Shown here: piece by piece, positions 36,405 to 45,319 of the stretch | Position numbering within the stretch: position 1 is the first letter of the stretch | How the letters are laid out: every line of letters starts with the position of its first letter | Source: Spongiivirga citrea | GTDB lineage: Bacteria; Bacteroidota; Bacteroidia; Flavobacteriales; Flavobacteriaceae | DNA length: 64,000 nt | Reading direction: 5' to 3' | Assembly: GCF_010671565.1 (NCBI RefSeq) | Contig: NZ_JAABOQ010000006.1 | Span: 1 to 64,000 of the forward strand | Notes under the pieces: generated by a model | Told to the model about the DNA's origin: nothing | Seen by the model: only the letters and a program-made list of their open reading frames with translations | Databases searched by the model: none | Made by a program: the position numbers and the translations under genes

Positions 36405-36740
36405 ATGAAAAAACTGTTACCTGTACTTTTTTTGTTGATTTCCTTCAATATTTTCTCTCAAGAGACAAAAGAACTTGCATCGCTAAAGGTGAAAGAGGTT
36501 GCATTTAAAATGTATCCTAATCCTTGCAAATCTGAAGATCAACTCTCGCTAAAATTTGAGGGAAAGGTTTCGGTTAAAAGCATTGAAGTTTTTGATCTGT
36601 TCGGAAAATCTATCAAACGAATTAAACCGAATATTACTCCAGACTCAAAATTTATAGTAGGTACACTTCCTCGTGGTATTTTTCTTCTTAGAATTCAGAC
36701 CCAAAAAAGAGTTGCAACTCGAAGAATTATTGTTCAATAA
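36405..36740 (+). CDS. Miniature T9SS type A sorting-domain protein
   Basis: The 111-residue protein consists of a signal peptide (ending FNIFSQ) and little else than a T9SS type A C-terminal sorting domain. That domain is recognisable by FKMYPNPCKSEDQLSLKF, VEVFDLFGK-type SIEVFDLFGKSIKRI, and LPRGIFLLRIQT plus a basic end. Normally this domain of about 75 residues is attached to a large cargo; here the cargo is missing and the gene is intact. It lies 7 bp behind the methyltransferase gene, probably co-transcribed by chance. Confidence 0.85.
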   Translation: MKKLLPVLFLLISFNIFSQETKELASLKVKEVAFKMYPNPCKSEDQLSLKFEGKVSVKSIEVFDLFGKSIKRIKPNITPDSKFIVGTLPRGIFLLRIQTQKRVATRRIIVQ

Positions 36741-36778
36741 CTTTTTACTATTGCTTTTATTTTAAGGTTAAAAAAAAG

Positions 36779-36786
36779 TAATTTTG
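36779..36786 (+). promoter_or_regulatory. -7 promoter box of purL
   Basis: TAATTTTG, an exact TAnnTTTG box 31 bp upstream of the purL ATG; no convincing -33 element. Confidence 0.55.
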
Positions 36787-36817
36787 TGCTTTGTTCAATT
36801 GCACAATATAAGCATAC

Positions 36818-39800
36818 ATGATCCTTTTCTTCGGAGACGTAAAAACTAAGGTTTTTGCCCTGCAAACCAATTCAGAAATATCAAGCCAAGACATTGATAA
36901 ACTTATATGGCTTTTTGGCAACCAACCTCAAATAAAACTGGCGTCTATCGACGCTTTTTTTGTTGGTCCACGTGCCACTATGATCACTCCTTGGAGTACC
37001 AATGCAACTGAGATTACCCAAAATATGGGAATTGAAGGAGTCATTCGTATCGAAGAATTTTTAGCAGTTAACGAATCCACTGATAGCTATGATCCTATGC
37101 TATCTCAAAAATATGAGATCATTGATCAAAAAGTTTTTGATATCAATATCACGCCTGAGCCTATTATTGAAATTGATGATATTCATGCTTACAACAAAAA
37201 AGAAGGTTTGGCCTTAAGCCAAGATGAAGTCGAATATCTTGAGCAGCTTGCAATAAAGCTAGAACGAAAACTAACCGATAGCGAAGTGTTTGGATTCTCG
37301 CAAGTAAACTCAGAGCACTGCCGACATAAAATATTTAATGGTGTTTTTGTAATTGATGGCGAAGAAAAACCAAGTTCGTTATTCAAATTGATTAAGAAAA
37401 CATCAAAAGAAAATCCGCATAACATAGTATCGGCTTATAAAGATAATGTCGCTTTTATAGAGGGGCCAATTGTAAAACAATTCGCGCCCAAAACAGCCAA
37501 TAAGCCTGACTTCTATGAGAAAAAAGATTTTGAATCAGTTATATCTTTAAAAGCTGAAACCCATAATTTCCCAACTACCGTAGAGCCATTTAACGGGGCG
37601 GCTACTGGATCTGGTGGAGAAATAAGGGATCGTCTTGCTGGCGGAAAAGGTTCCTTGCCTTTGGCAGGAACTGCGGTATATATGACTTCATATTCTCGTT
37701 TAAAAGAAAACAGACCTTGGGAAAATGGTATGGAAGCTCGTGAATGGCTATATCAAACTCCTATGGATATTTTGATCAAAGCATCTAACGGAGCTTCTGA
37801 TTTTGGCAATAAGTTCGGTCAACCCTTAATTTCTGGATCTCTTTTAACTTTTGAGCACGAAGAGCATGCACGAAAATTAGGTTTCGACAAAGTAATTATG
37901 CTTGCAGGAGGAATTGGCTACGGAAAAGCTGATCAAAGTATAAAGGATGTTCCTAAAAAAGGAGATCAGGTCGTACTGCTTGGTGGCGATAACTACCGTA
38001 TCGGTATGGGTGGCGCAGCAGTTTCATCAGCAGATACAGGAAAATTTAGCTCAGGTATTGAACTAAATGCTGTACAACGATCTAACCCCGAGATGCAAAA
38101 ACGAGCAGCAAATGCGGTTCGTGGAATGGTTGAGAGTGAAGAGAACACGATTGTTTCTATACATGATCATGGCGCAGGTGGGCATTTAAATTGTTTATCC
38201 GAATTAGTAGAAGAAACTGGTGGATTAATCGATCTTGATGCATTACCAGTTGGTGACCCTACCCTTTCGAATAAAGAGTTGATAGGTAACGAATCTCAAG
38301 AGCGAATGGGACTAGTAATCGGAAAAGACCATATTAACACCTTAAAAGAAATTGCAGATAGAGAGCGATCACCAATGTATAATGTGGGTGAAGTGACAGG
38401 TGATGACCGTTTCACCTTTAAATCAAGTTCTACTGGTGCAAAACCGATGGATTTGGCGCTTTCGGATATGTTCGGTAGTTCACCAAAAACGATCATGAAT
38501 GATGTTACGGTGGACAGAAAGTTTGAGGCTGTAGCCTATAAAACAGAAGAATTACAAGGCTATCTAGAGCAAGTACTGCGTTTAGAAGCTGTGGCTTGTA
38601 AAGATTGGCTTACCAATAAAGTTGATCGCTGTGTTGGCGGTCGTGTTGCCAAGCAGCAATGTGCTGGTGCACTGCAATTGCCACTTAATAATGTTGGAGT
38701 AATGGCATTAGATTATGATAGTGCTGAAGGTATCGCAACATCTATTGGACATTCTCCAATTAGCGGGCTTATAGATCCTACAGCGGGCTCTAAAAATTCC
38801 ATCGCTGAGGCCTTGACAAATATTATCTGGGCGCCAATGAAAGAAGGGCTTAAATCCGTTTCCTTATCGGCAAATTGGATGTGGCCTTGTCGAAATGAAG
38901 GTGAAGATGCTAGATTATATGAAGCAGTGCAAGCAGTTTCTGATTTTTCAATTGAACTGGGGGTAAATGTTCCGACAGGAAAAGACTCACTGTCGATGAA
39001 ACAGAAATACCCAAATGATGAAGTGATTTCTCCGGGCACAGTAATCATATCCGCTGCTGGAAATTGTAACGATATCAATAAGGTAGTGGAACCCGTTTTA
39101 AAACCAAATGGTGGTGCTATTTATTACATCAATCTATCTAGAGATGATTTTAAATTAGGTGGATCTTCTTTTGCACAAACATTAAATAAAATAAGCGATG
39201 AAGCACCTACTATCACAAGTGCTGCTTATTTTAAAGATACATTCAACTGTATTCAACAATTAATAAAAGAAGGTGAAATTCAAGCAGGTCATGACATTTC
39301 TTCTGGCGGATTGATCACTGCGCTGTTAGAAATGTGTTTTGCTGAAGTAAATGTAGGTGCAAATATCGATCTAACTTCTTTAAATGAATCTGATATTATC
39401 AAACTGTTGTTTGCGGAAAATTCAGGGATTTTGATTCAAGCTGAAGCGAAAATTGAATCTATCCTAGCAAAAAATAATATTGAGTTTTACAAAATTGGCC
39501 AGGTGGTTGAAGGAAATCGCATCAACTTGAAAAACCATAATCAAAATGAAGTTTTTGATGTTGCTAAGCTTCGTGATATTTGGTTTGAAACTTCTTTTCT
39601 ACTAGACCAAAAGCAATGTGCCAATAACCAAGCTGACGAGCGCTATAAGAACTATAAAAACCAATCTTTACAGTATAAATTTCCAGTAGGTTTTTCTGGA
39701 AAGTTGACCGACCTTATTCTAGAATCTAAAAAACCAAGACCTAAAGCTGCGATACTCCGTGAAAAAGGAAGTAACTCTGAACGAGAAATGGCGCATGCCA

Positions 39801-40483
39801 TGTATCTAGCTGGTTTTGATGTAAAAGATGTGCACATGACCGATCTTATTAGCGGTCGTGAGACACTAGAAGACATCCAATTTATTGGTGCTGTCGGTGG
39901 TTTTTCCAATAGCGATGTGCTTGGATCAGCAAAAGGATGGGCTGGAGCATTTTTGTATAATGAGGAAGCGAATAAGGCACTTAAAAACTTTTTCGCAAGA
40001 CCTGATACGCTTTCGGTTGGTATTTGTAATGGTTGTCAACTTTTTCTTGAACTTGATCTGATAAATCCTGAACATGAACAACTGTCCAAAATGACGTATA
40101 ATGATTCTCATAAACATGAGAGTAATTTTACTTCAGTTATAATTCAAGAAAACAATTCGGTTATGCTATCGGGACTAGCTGGAACGCAGCTTGGGGTTTG
40201 GATATCACATGGAGAAGGAAAGTTTAGTATGCCTATGCCGGAAGATCATTATAATGTTGTAGCCAAATATGGATATGAGGGCTATCCTGCTAACCCAAAC
40301 GGATCTGATTACAATACCGCTATGCTAACGGATAAAACTGGCCGTCATTTAGTAACAATGCCACATATTGAACGTTCAATTTTCCAATGGAATTGGGCAA
40401 ACTATCCTGATGGAAGACAAGATGAAGTATCTCCTTGGATAATGGCATTTGCGAATGCAAGGAATTGGATTGAGAAGAAGTAG
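36818..40483 (+). CDS. purL: Phosphoribosylformylglycinamidine synthase (large, PurLQ-fused type)
   Basis: The 1221-residue enzyme converts FGAR, glutamine and ATP to FGAM in purine synthesis. It has an N-terminal PurS-like domain, then the FGAM-ring motifs (SQVNSEHCRHKIFNG, AETHNFPTTVEPFNGAATG, DHGAGGHLNCLSELVEE) in two AIRS-type halves. The C-terminal glutaminase domain has the nucleophile in GICNGCQLFLEL and the His/Glu pair after SHGEGKF. The length is close to the single-chain form of gamma-proteobacteria (about 1295), so separate PurQ and PurS are not needed. The ATG at 36818 is preceded by a fitting -7 box. Confidence 0.96.
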   Translation: MILFFGDVKTKVFALQTNSEISSQDIDKLIWLFGNQPQIKLASIDAFFVGPRATMITPWSTNATEITQNMGIEGVIRIEEFLAVNESTDSYDPMLSQKYEIIDQKVFDINITPEPIIEIDDIHAYNKKEGLALSQDEVEYLEQLAIKLERKLTDSEVFGFSQVNSEHCRHKIFNGVFVIDGEEKPSSLFKLIKKTSKENPHNIVSAYKDNVAFIEGPIVKQFAPKTANKPDFYEKKDFESVISLKAETHNFPTTVEPFNGAATGSGGEIRDRLAGGKGSLPLAGTAVYMTSYSRLKENRPWENGMEAREWLYQTPMDILIKASNGASDFGNKFGQPLISGSLLTFEHEEHARKLGFDKVIMLAGGIGYGKADQSIKDVPKKGDQVVLLGGDNYRIGMGGAAVSSADTGKFSSGIELNAVQRSNPEMQKRAANAVRGMVESEENTIVSIHDHGAGGHLNCLSELVEETGGLIDLDALPVGDPTLSNKELIGNESQERMGLVIGKDHINTLKEIADRERSPMYNVGEVTGDDRFTFKSSSTGAKPMDLALSDMFGSSPKTIMNDVTVDRKFEAVAYKTEELQGYLEQVLRLEAVACKDWLTNKVDRCVGGRVAKQQCAGALQLPLNNVGVMALDYDSAEGIATSIGHSPISGLIDPTAGSKNSIAEALTNIIWAPMKEGLKSVSLSANWMWPCRNEGEDARLYEAVQAVSDFSIELGVNVPTGKDSLSMKQKYPNDEVISPGTVIISAAGNCNDINKVVEPVLKPNGGAIYYINLSRDDFKLGGSSFAQTLNKISDEAPTITSAAYFKDTFNCIQQLIKEGEIQAGHDISSGGLITALLEMCFAEVNVGANIDLTSLNESDIIKLLFAENSGILIQAEAKIESILAKNNIEFYKIGQVVEGNRINLKNHNQNEVFDVAKLRDIWFETSFLLDQKQCANNQADERYKNYKNQSLQYKFPVGFSGKLTDLILESKKPRPKAAILREKGSNSEREMAHAMYLAGFDVKDVHMTDLISGRETLEDIQFIGAVGGFSNSDVLGSAKGWAGAFLYNEEANKALKNFFARPDTLSVGICNGCQLFLELDLINPEHEQLSKMTYNDSHKHESNFTSVIIQENNSVMLSGLAGTQLGVWISHGEGKFSMPMPEDHYNVVAKYGYEGYPANPNGSDYNTAMLTDKTGRHLVTMPHIERSIFQWNWANYPDGRQDEVSPWIMAFANARNWIEKK

Positions 40484-40521
40484 CCTCGAAAAAACAGGTT
40501 AATATATTTATATTTATTCTC

Positions 40522-40529
40522 TATTTTTG
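40522..40529 (+). promoter_or_regulatory. -7 promoter box TATTTTTG
   Basis: Exact TAnnTTTG match 21 bp upstream of the GTG start of the next gene; no -33 TTG found. Confidence 0.4.
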
Positions 40530-40550
40530 AAGAAATAAATTTATGTATCT

Positions 40551-41297
40551 GTGTCTCGCATCAGCATTATCTTATTTTTCTTTTTACTAAGTAACCATTC
40601 ATTTTCTCAAAAGAAAAAGATATATTTTGATGAGAGCGGGAAAAAGGTAAGTTCCTTAATATTTGATCAAAAACTATACTCATCCATTTATTATGGAGTA
40701 AACTACCATACCAAAGACTACGATGTTTCAACACTATACTTAAACTACTATATTGGCAAAATTGATAGTATAAAAAAGCACCAGCTTTTTTCTTTGTTAT
40801 CACAAAGAAATCAGATCGATACTACCAAAACAATTCTAATTCACTATAAGGATTCTCTTAAGTCTATAGCCTCGTTTCCAGAAAAAGACACTGTAATTCA
40901 ACTGAAAAATGGAAGGCACAAGCATCTACATTCTCATATAACATTTCTTAAACAACATGAAAACTGTGTTCGTCGCTTCAAAAGAAAAAAAGACATAAAT
41001 GTGTACCATTTTTACACTTCAAATGATGGACATCCAGAAATTTATGATAATTTAAAATGGCACAAGGACCATCTGCAAATGCTTAAGAAATTATTTTCGA
41101 ACAGAGAAAACCTTGGATATTATTGGCATTTAGTAATACATCCCAATGGCGATTATTTTGTGTACAATCGAAACTTAAATACCGCCATTTACAGAGACCT
41201 TATGAAGCAACGTAGATGGAAAAAGCATCTTTCGTCTTTCATCAAAAAATACAATGCATTAAATCCGAAGACACTTATTCCCAATTCGGTGCGCTAG
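40551..41297 (+). CDS. Exported protein of unknown function
   Basis: The 248-residue protein has a signal peptide ending NHSFSQ (GTG start) and no domain I recognise. It begins after the signal with KKKIYFDESGKKVS, is rich in Lys, His, Tyr and Asp, and has two single cysteines-free halves except for one Cys in HENCVRRFKRK. The motif HLVIHPNGDYFVYNRN near the end could form a beta-hairpin. Its last 23 bp overlap the convergent curli-operon lipoprotein gene. There is no basis for a function. Confidence 0.7.
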   Translation: MSRISIILFFFLLSNHSFSQKKKIYFDESGKKVSSLIFDQKLYSSIYYGVNYHTKDYDVSTLYLNYYIGKIDSIKKHQLFSLLSQRNQIDTTKTILIHYKDSLKSIASFPEKDTVIQLKNGRHKHLHSHITFLKQHENCVRRFKRKKDINVYHFYTSNDGHPEIYDNLKWHKDHLQMLKKLFSNRENLGYYWHLVIHPNGDYFVYNRNLNTAIYRDLMKQRRWKKHLSSFIKKYNALNPKTLIPNSVR

Positions 41298-42789
41298 CAT
41301 TATTAAATATCAATGTACGTTCTCCATCACCAGCAATCGGCTGTGTATAAATTCCTTTAATCGAAATACCATCGTTGGATGTGTTAACGAAAATGATATT
41401 GGCCCCGTTCGGAGAAAATTCAGCATCAAAATCGTTCGTACCTGCCGCTTTACCTGTTGAAAGGTCAGTCGCTACATCTGAATTAAGGTTGTAACTAAAT
41501 ATTTTGGAATCCAATCTTCTAAAACTTGGCGATTCAAATCCAGACACATCATAAGTATATAGTACCGTTGTGCCGTCCACCGAAATATCAATTCCACCTG
41601 CTGCGCCAGTAACTCCAGTTAATATAGTTTCGAGAACTGTACCGCCTGTATCGATTGTAAATACAGAAGCATTGTAGCCATTAATATCATTGGTTTGCAA
41701 TGCGATAAATTGACCGTCAAAACTCCAGGCACATCGACTAATTAGACTGCCATCTGACGTTTGATACAATTGACGCAAACCACTACCATCCTTATTAATG
41801 ACATACAGTTTATCAAAATTTGGATAAATAATTTGGCTACCATTTGTAGACCAATCAAAATCAACCTCTCCAAGATTAAATGCCGCAACTGGAACAGTAT
41901 TGGTCACTTGTTGTACATTGTCCCCGTCGAGATCACTTGTAAAAATATGCGTTTGCGTACCTACAGTGCGCAAGAAAGCAATTTGCCCTGCTGCATTATT
42001 CTTTTTAGGTGCGAATGAATTTTGTCCTGCTTCAGTCAAATTAAATGCTATTGATCCATCTTGATTTGAAGAGATAATTCTGCTTGTCCCATTGTCTTCA
42101 CGTACAAAATGAAATCGATTATTAGGATTTTCGGAAGTGGTAAATGTGCTTACTGTACTAAATACGGGATCATTAATACCATCAGTCACTTGAACTTGCC
42201 AAAAGTACTTCGTCCCGAACTTTAAATTATTCACACTAAAAGCCGTTTCCGAAATTGAATCGGACATGATTACTTCATTGTCATTCTCATTTTTGAGTTC
42301 GAATAAATACTTTAATTCATCATCCGTGTCTACATCTTCCGCTGTCCATATAAATTCTTGATTCATAGGTACATCTACAGCTCCATCTGCTGGCGAAGTT
42401 AATACAGGAGTAGAAGGTGCAGAATTCGCTGACTCTGAAATATCTAATTCAAAAACAACATTTACTTCACCATCTGCAAGTACCTTTGCAGATTCAAATG
42501 AGGTTAATAGCCCTTCTTTCGAGGCTTCTACTGAATAATCTCCTACTGTTACATCATTAATCCGAAAATTACCATCTACATTGGTAAATGCAGTACCACT
42601 AACAGGAGATGTCGAAATCTTTACATTTTCAATAGGTTCGTTGGTTCCCTTTCTAACGACAGTGCCAATTATATCGCCTGTTTCTACCGCATTGATTTTA
42701 TCCTCATTACAAGAAGAAAACAATACTAGAAGCGCAAGTAACATTCCTATATATGCCCTAAAATTTCGTTTTAAATTATTTACTTTCAT
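41275..42789 (-). CDS. Lipoprotein with carboxypeptidase-regulatory-like and TolB-like propeller domains, last gene of the curli operon
   Basis: From the ATG at 42789 the 504-residue protein has a lipobox (FSSC) and a CarboxypepD-regulatory-like beta-sandwich (about 37-105: GTVVRKGTNEPIENVKIS, DGNFRINDVTVGDYSVEA). A fibronectin-like domain follows (about 115-220: PADGAVDVPMNQEFIW). A TolB/PD40-type beta-propeller makes up about 225-500, with blades such as DGSGLRQLYQTSDG. It starts 4 bp after csgG, so it is translationally coupled to curli export. E. coli has no counterpart. A role in anchoring or protecting the fibre at the surface is inference. Confidence 0.8.
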   Translation of the reverse strand: MKVNNLKRNFRAYIGMLLALLVLFSSCNEDKINAVETGDIIGTVVRKGTNEPIENVKISTSPVSGTAFTNVDGNFRINDVTVGDYSVEASKEGLLTSFESAKVLADGEVNVVFELDISESANSAPSTPVLTSPADGAVDVPMNQEFIWTAEDVDTDDELKYLFELKNENDNEVIMSDSISETAFSVNNLKFGTKYFWQVQVTDGINDPVFSTVSTFTTSENPNNRFHFVREDNGTSRIISSNQDGSIAFNLTEAGQNSFAPKKNNAAGQIAFLRTVGTQTHIFTSDLDGDNVQQVTNTVPVAAFNLGEVDFDWSTNGSQIIYPNFDKLYVINKDGSGLRQLYQTSDGSLISRCAWSFDGQFIALQTNDINGYNASVFTIDTGGTVLETILTGVTGAAGGIDISVDGTTVLYTYDVSGFESPSFRRLDSKIFSYNLNSDVATDLSTGKAAGTNDFDAEFSPNGANIIFVNTSNDGISIKGIYTQPIAGDGERTLIFNNASAPNWE

Positions 42790-42793
42790 CTTC

Positions 42794-44143
42794 TTAAAAA
42801 TAGTAGTTAAGTCCGATACCAAATCTCCAAAAATGGTCATTGCGTTTACCTGCAACAGTACGATCTAAATCGTCTGCAATCGAAATGTTATTCTCTCCAA
42901 AAATCTTGATTCCAATATTTTGGAATCCCATATATTCAAAACCTAGTCCATATTGAAACTTGAGGTTGGCATCGTCTAAGGCGGTAGTAAAATAACTACC
43001 AACTCCAGCAGTGAGATATGGAGAAAACGAATCTTTTGGCAAAATGGTAAGCTCTCCGTTAAAGTCAAAAGAAACAAAGCTATCCGAAAAAACGCCTTCA
43101 TTTTTTAAAGCAAACCCGTTTATAGCGCCAGAAACACCAAAGGCCGGACTAAATGCATGTTTATATGAGGCGCCGAATGATCCGGTAAGTCTACTTTCAG
43201 CAAAATCGCCATCAATAAACGCACCTCCAGCTGTTATTCCAACACTGTTAGAGGAACGGCGTTTTTTTAACAAGCGATTATAAAGCTCTGTTGACTCTGC
43301 TTGAGTTACATCAGCTTCATATCGATCTAATAATGCTTGTTTTTCATTGTCATCTTTAACAAACCAAATATTGTCTTTTACCCCTTCAATAATTAAAGTT
43401 TCTACTGCTTTTTCTATGGCTTCCGTAACTGCAAGTTGCACTGGCTCGTTACGTGTAAATCCTGTCTCAGCTTCGAGTAAACGTTGTAATTTTACAAACC
43501 GGAAAATACTAGCATCAACTGCTTGTGACAAAACGGTTTTAGAGACATAAACAGTTTTCAAAATTTTACCGTTAGAGGTAGAAATAGCTCTTAAATAAAC
43601 AGTAATTCGATCTTGACGATATCTTGCCGATGCTCCTGCACCAAAATAGCGAGCTCCTGCTCCACCTGTTAAGATGTTAGAATCATATGAGATAACCCCA
43701 CCCTCAAGGAGAATACCAGCATATAATAATGGTGGTAATGCAGGTTGGTTGTTTTTTTTTGCACCGCTGTACTGCTGACGTGTATTTCGGATTATCTGAC
43801 GTTCATTCAAAAGATTACCCACATTTTCACGCTCAATTGGGACGAACCATCGTGAGTCTTCTAAGGCTTTTAATAAAATTGAGGTGGTTCCTTGACTGAC
43901 GGCGGTACTCCAACTGGTACCTTGCTCAACATTTTTGTATTGACCTGTTTGGTCACGGAATTTATAAACACCAGCTACCAATGGTTCTTTAGGAAGTGGT
44001 AAACTTTTAAGTTGATCGTTTAAAGAGGTTTCTTCACCAAGTCGTGCTTGCTCTACACCAAGTGGTTGATTAAAATACGCTCCGCAACTACTTAATAAAA
44101 AACTGGCAAGAAATGCCAGTATGAGAATTTTGTTTTGTAACAT
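42794..44143 (-). CDS. csgG: Curli secretion channel CsgG with extra C-terminal barrel-like domain
   Basis: The 449-residue lipoprotein (lipobox LLSSC, Cys20) carries a CsgG domain over about 40-265: VAGVYKFRDQTGQYKN, ALEDSRWFVPIERENVGNLL, DRITVYLRAISTSNGKIL. CsgG forms a nonameric outer-membrane pore that exports curlin subunits. E. coli CsgG is 277 residues; this one continues with a helical linker and about 155 residues of amphipathic strands (SVGITAGGAFIDGDF ... HFWRFGIGLNYYF) ending in an aromatic residue, like a small outer-membrane barrel. The genes csgF upstream (10 bp) and the lipoprotein downstream (4 bp) are tightly packed. Confidence 0.93.
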   Translation of the reverse strand: MLQNKILILAFLASFLLSSCGAYFNQPLGVEQARLGEETSLNDQLKSLPLPKEPLVAGVYKFRDQTGQYKNVEQGTSWSTAVSQGTTSILLKALEDSRWFVPIERENVGNLLNERQIIRNTRQQYSGAKKNNQPALPPLLYAGILLEGGVISYDSNILTGGAGARYFGAGASARYRQDRITVYLRAISTSNGKILKTVYVSKTVLSQAVDASIFRFVKLQRLLEAETGFTRNEPVQLAVTEAIEKAVETLIIEGVKDNIWFVKDDNEKQALLDRYEADVTQAESTELYNRLLKKRRSSNSVGITAGGAFIDGDFAESRLTGSFGASYKHAFSPAFGVSGAINGFALKNEGVFSDSFVSFDFNGELTILPKDSFSPYLTAGVGSYFTTALDDANLKFQYGLGFEYMGFQNIGIKIFGENNISIADDLDRTVAGKRNDHFWRFGIGLNYYF

Positions 44144-44153
44144 CTAACTTTTA

Positions 44154-44567
44154 CTAAAAAGTTGGAACAATAATTTGTGTTTTTTCGCCAGTATTAGTAT
44201 CCAATATGTCAATATTGAGGCCTCCCGAACCAGGCGCTATCTCAACAAAAAGACTACCAAAAGTAAATGTGCCTTCCTCAAAACTTTCATCACCAAATTC
44301 ATCTTCAAAAAGCTGTCTTGATAGCTGGTTAAGCAATTGACGATTCAAATCCTGAGTAAATTGCTCTAATTCCGATAACTCTTCTCGTTCTTCTTCTGGT
44401 TCCTTAAACTTATTTTGAGACTCGGCAGAACTTAACAGCCAATTATAATTGAAAGTATCCCCACCAAAAGCAGGATTTACAGGCTTGTAAACAAATTGTT
44501 GTGCAGAAGCATCTATAAATGAAAATAGGCTAAATAATACTGTTAAAATTGATAGGCGTAATTTCAT
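44154..44567 (-). CDS. csgF: Curli assembly factor CsgF
   Basis: The 137-residue protein has a signal peptide ending DASAQ. The mature N-terminus QFVYKPVNPAFGGDTFNYNW is the segment of CsgF that inserts into the CsgG pore and forms its second constriction. The acidic middle (EPEEEREELSELEQF) and C-terminal beta region fit the family, whose surface-exposed part helps nucleate fibres through CsgB. Length equals E. coli CsgF (138). Part of the csgA-B-E-F-G operon. Confidence 0.95.
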   Translation of the reverse strand: MKLRLSILTVLFSLFSFIDASAQQFVYKPVNPAFGGDTFNYNWLLSSAESQNKFKEPEEEREELSELEQFTQDLNRQLLNQLSRQLFEDEFGDESFEEGTFTFGSLFVEIAPGSGGLNIDILDTNTGEKTQIIVPTF

Positions 44568-44584
44568 AACTATATGATTAAAAG

Positions 44585-45301
44585 CTAAAAGCGCTTTAAT
44601 AATTGTTTCTCTCTTTCTTTTTGCTTTATAAATTGTGTAACACGCATTACCGCATTGTTTGCCAAACTTATAAGTTGCTCTTCATTAGGTCTTGCGAAAC
44701 TTTCAAAAACAAGATCTTCTTGCACTTTAACTTGTATTCGCGTACCAATACCGATACCCAGTTGTTCTTCGACTTTCACCAATTGATCACTATCTGGGTT
44801 TTTTAGGGTGAATTGACGATAAAAATAATCATAAAAATCTTTACCTACCTTAGATCGTACGTTTTCTACGACCAACCCTTTTATTTCCAATCCATCAGAA
44901 ATTTCAGGATCGTTTATCTTTTTCTTAAGCTCCTCTCTATCTCTGGCTATAAGCTTACCCTTTTCATATATTAAAAGTAATACAATAATATTATCATTGT
45001 CCGCAACATTTAAGTTCTGTGTTGCTACAATTTTCACTTCGTCTGGTGCTAGACTAAAGTTATTTTTTTGTTCTGTTTTACTTGCATTATCAGTACCCAT
45101 ATTACCGATAATAATGAGTTCATATGTTAGTGTTCTAAAAAGCTCTGATTCATTTTTTACTACACCTTCTATATTAGCATTAACTCCAACCGATTTTACA
45201 GTAATTTTCGGAATAACACCTGTATATGGTAACTCATTCTGTTTTTGAGCAAATACTGAAGACAAGCAGCAAAGGGCAATGACAAGAAGTACCTGTTTCA
45301 T
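44585..45301 (-). CDS. csgE: Curli chaperone CsgE with N-terminal CsgC/CsgH-like domain
   Basis: The 238-residue protein has a signal peptide ending SVFAQ. Residues about 139-238 align with CsgE (GLVVENVRSKVGKDFYDYFY, GTRIQVKVQEDLVFESF), the periplasmic factor that caps the CsgG pore and selects curlins. E. coli CsgE is only 129 residues. The additional part here, residues about 30-128, is an Ig-like strand pattern with SKTEQKNNFSLAPDE and DNDNIIVLLLIYEKGKLI, which recalls the CsgC/CsgH amyloid inhibitors (E. coli: QTKQEKTLSLPAN, DDRVKIVVTV). The fusion reading is my inference from these short matches. Confidence 0.9.
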   Translation of the reverse strand: MKQVLLVIALCCLSSVFAQKQNELPYTGVIPKITVKSVGVNANIEGVVKNESELFRTLTYELIIIGNMGTDNASKTEQKNNFSLAPDEVKIVATQNLNVADNDNIIVLLLIYEKGKLIARDREELKKKINDPEISDGLEIKGLVVENVRSKVGKDFYDYFYRQFTLKNPDSDQLVKVEEQLGIGIGTRIQVKVQEDLVFESFARPNEEQLISLANNAVMRVTQFIKQKEREKQLLKRF

Positions 45302-45319
45302 TACCTAAAGATGATATAA

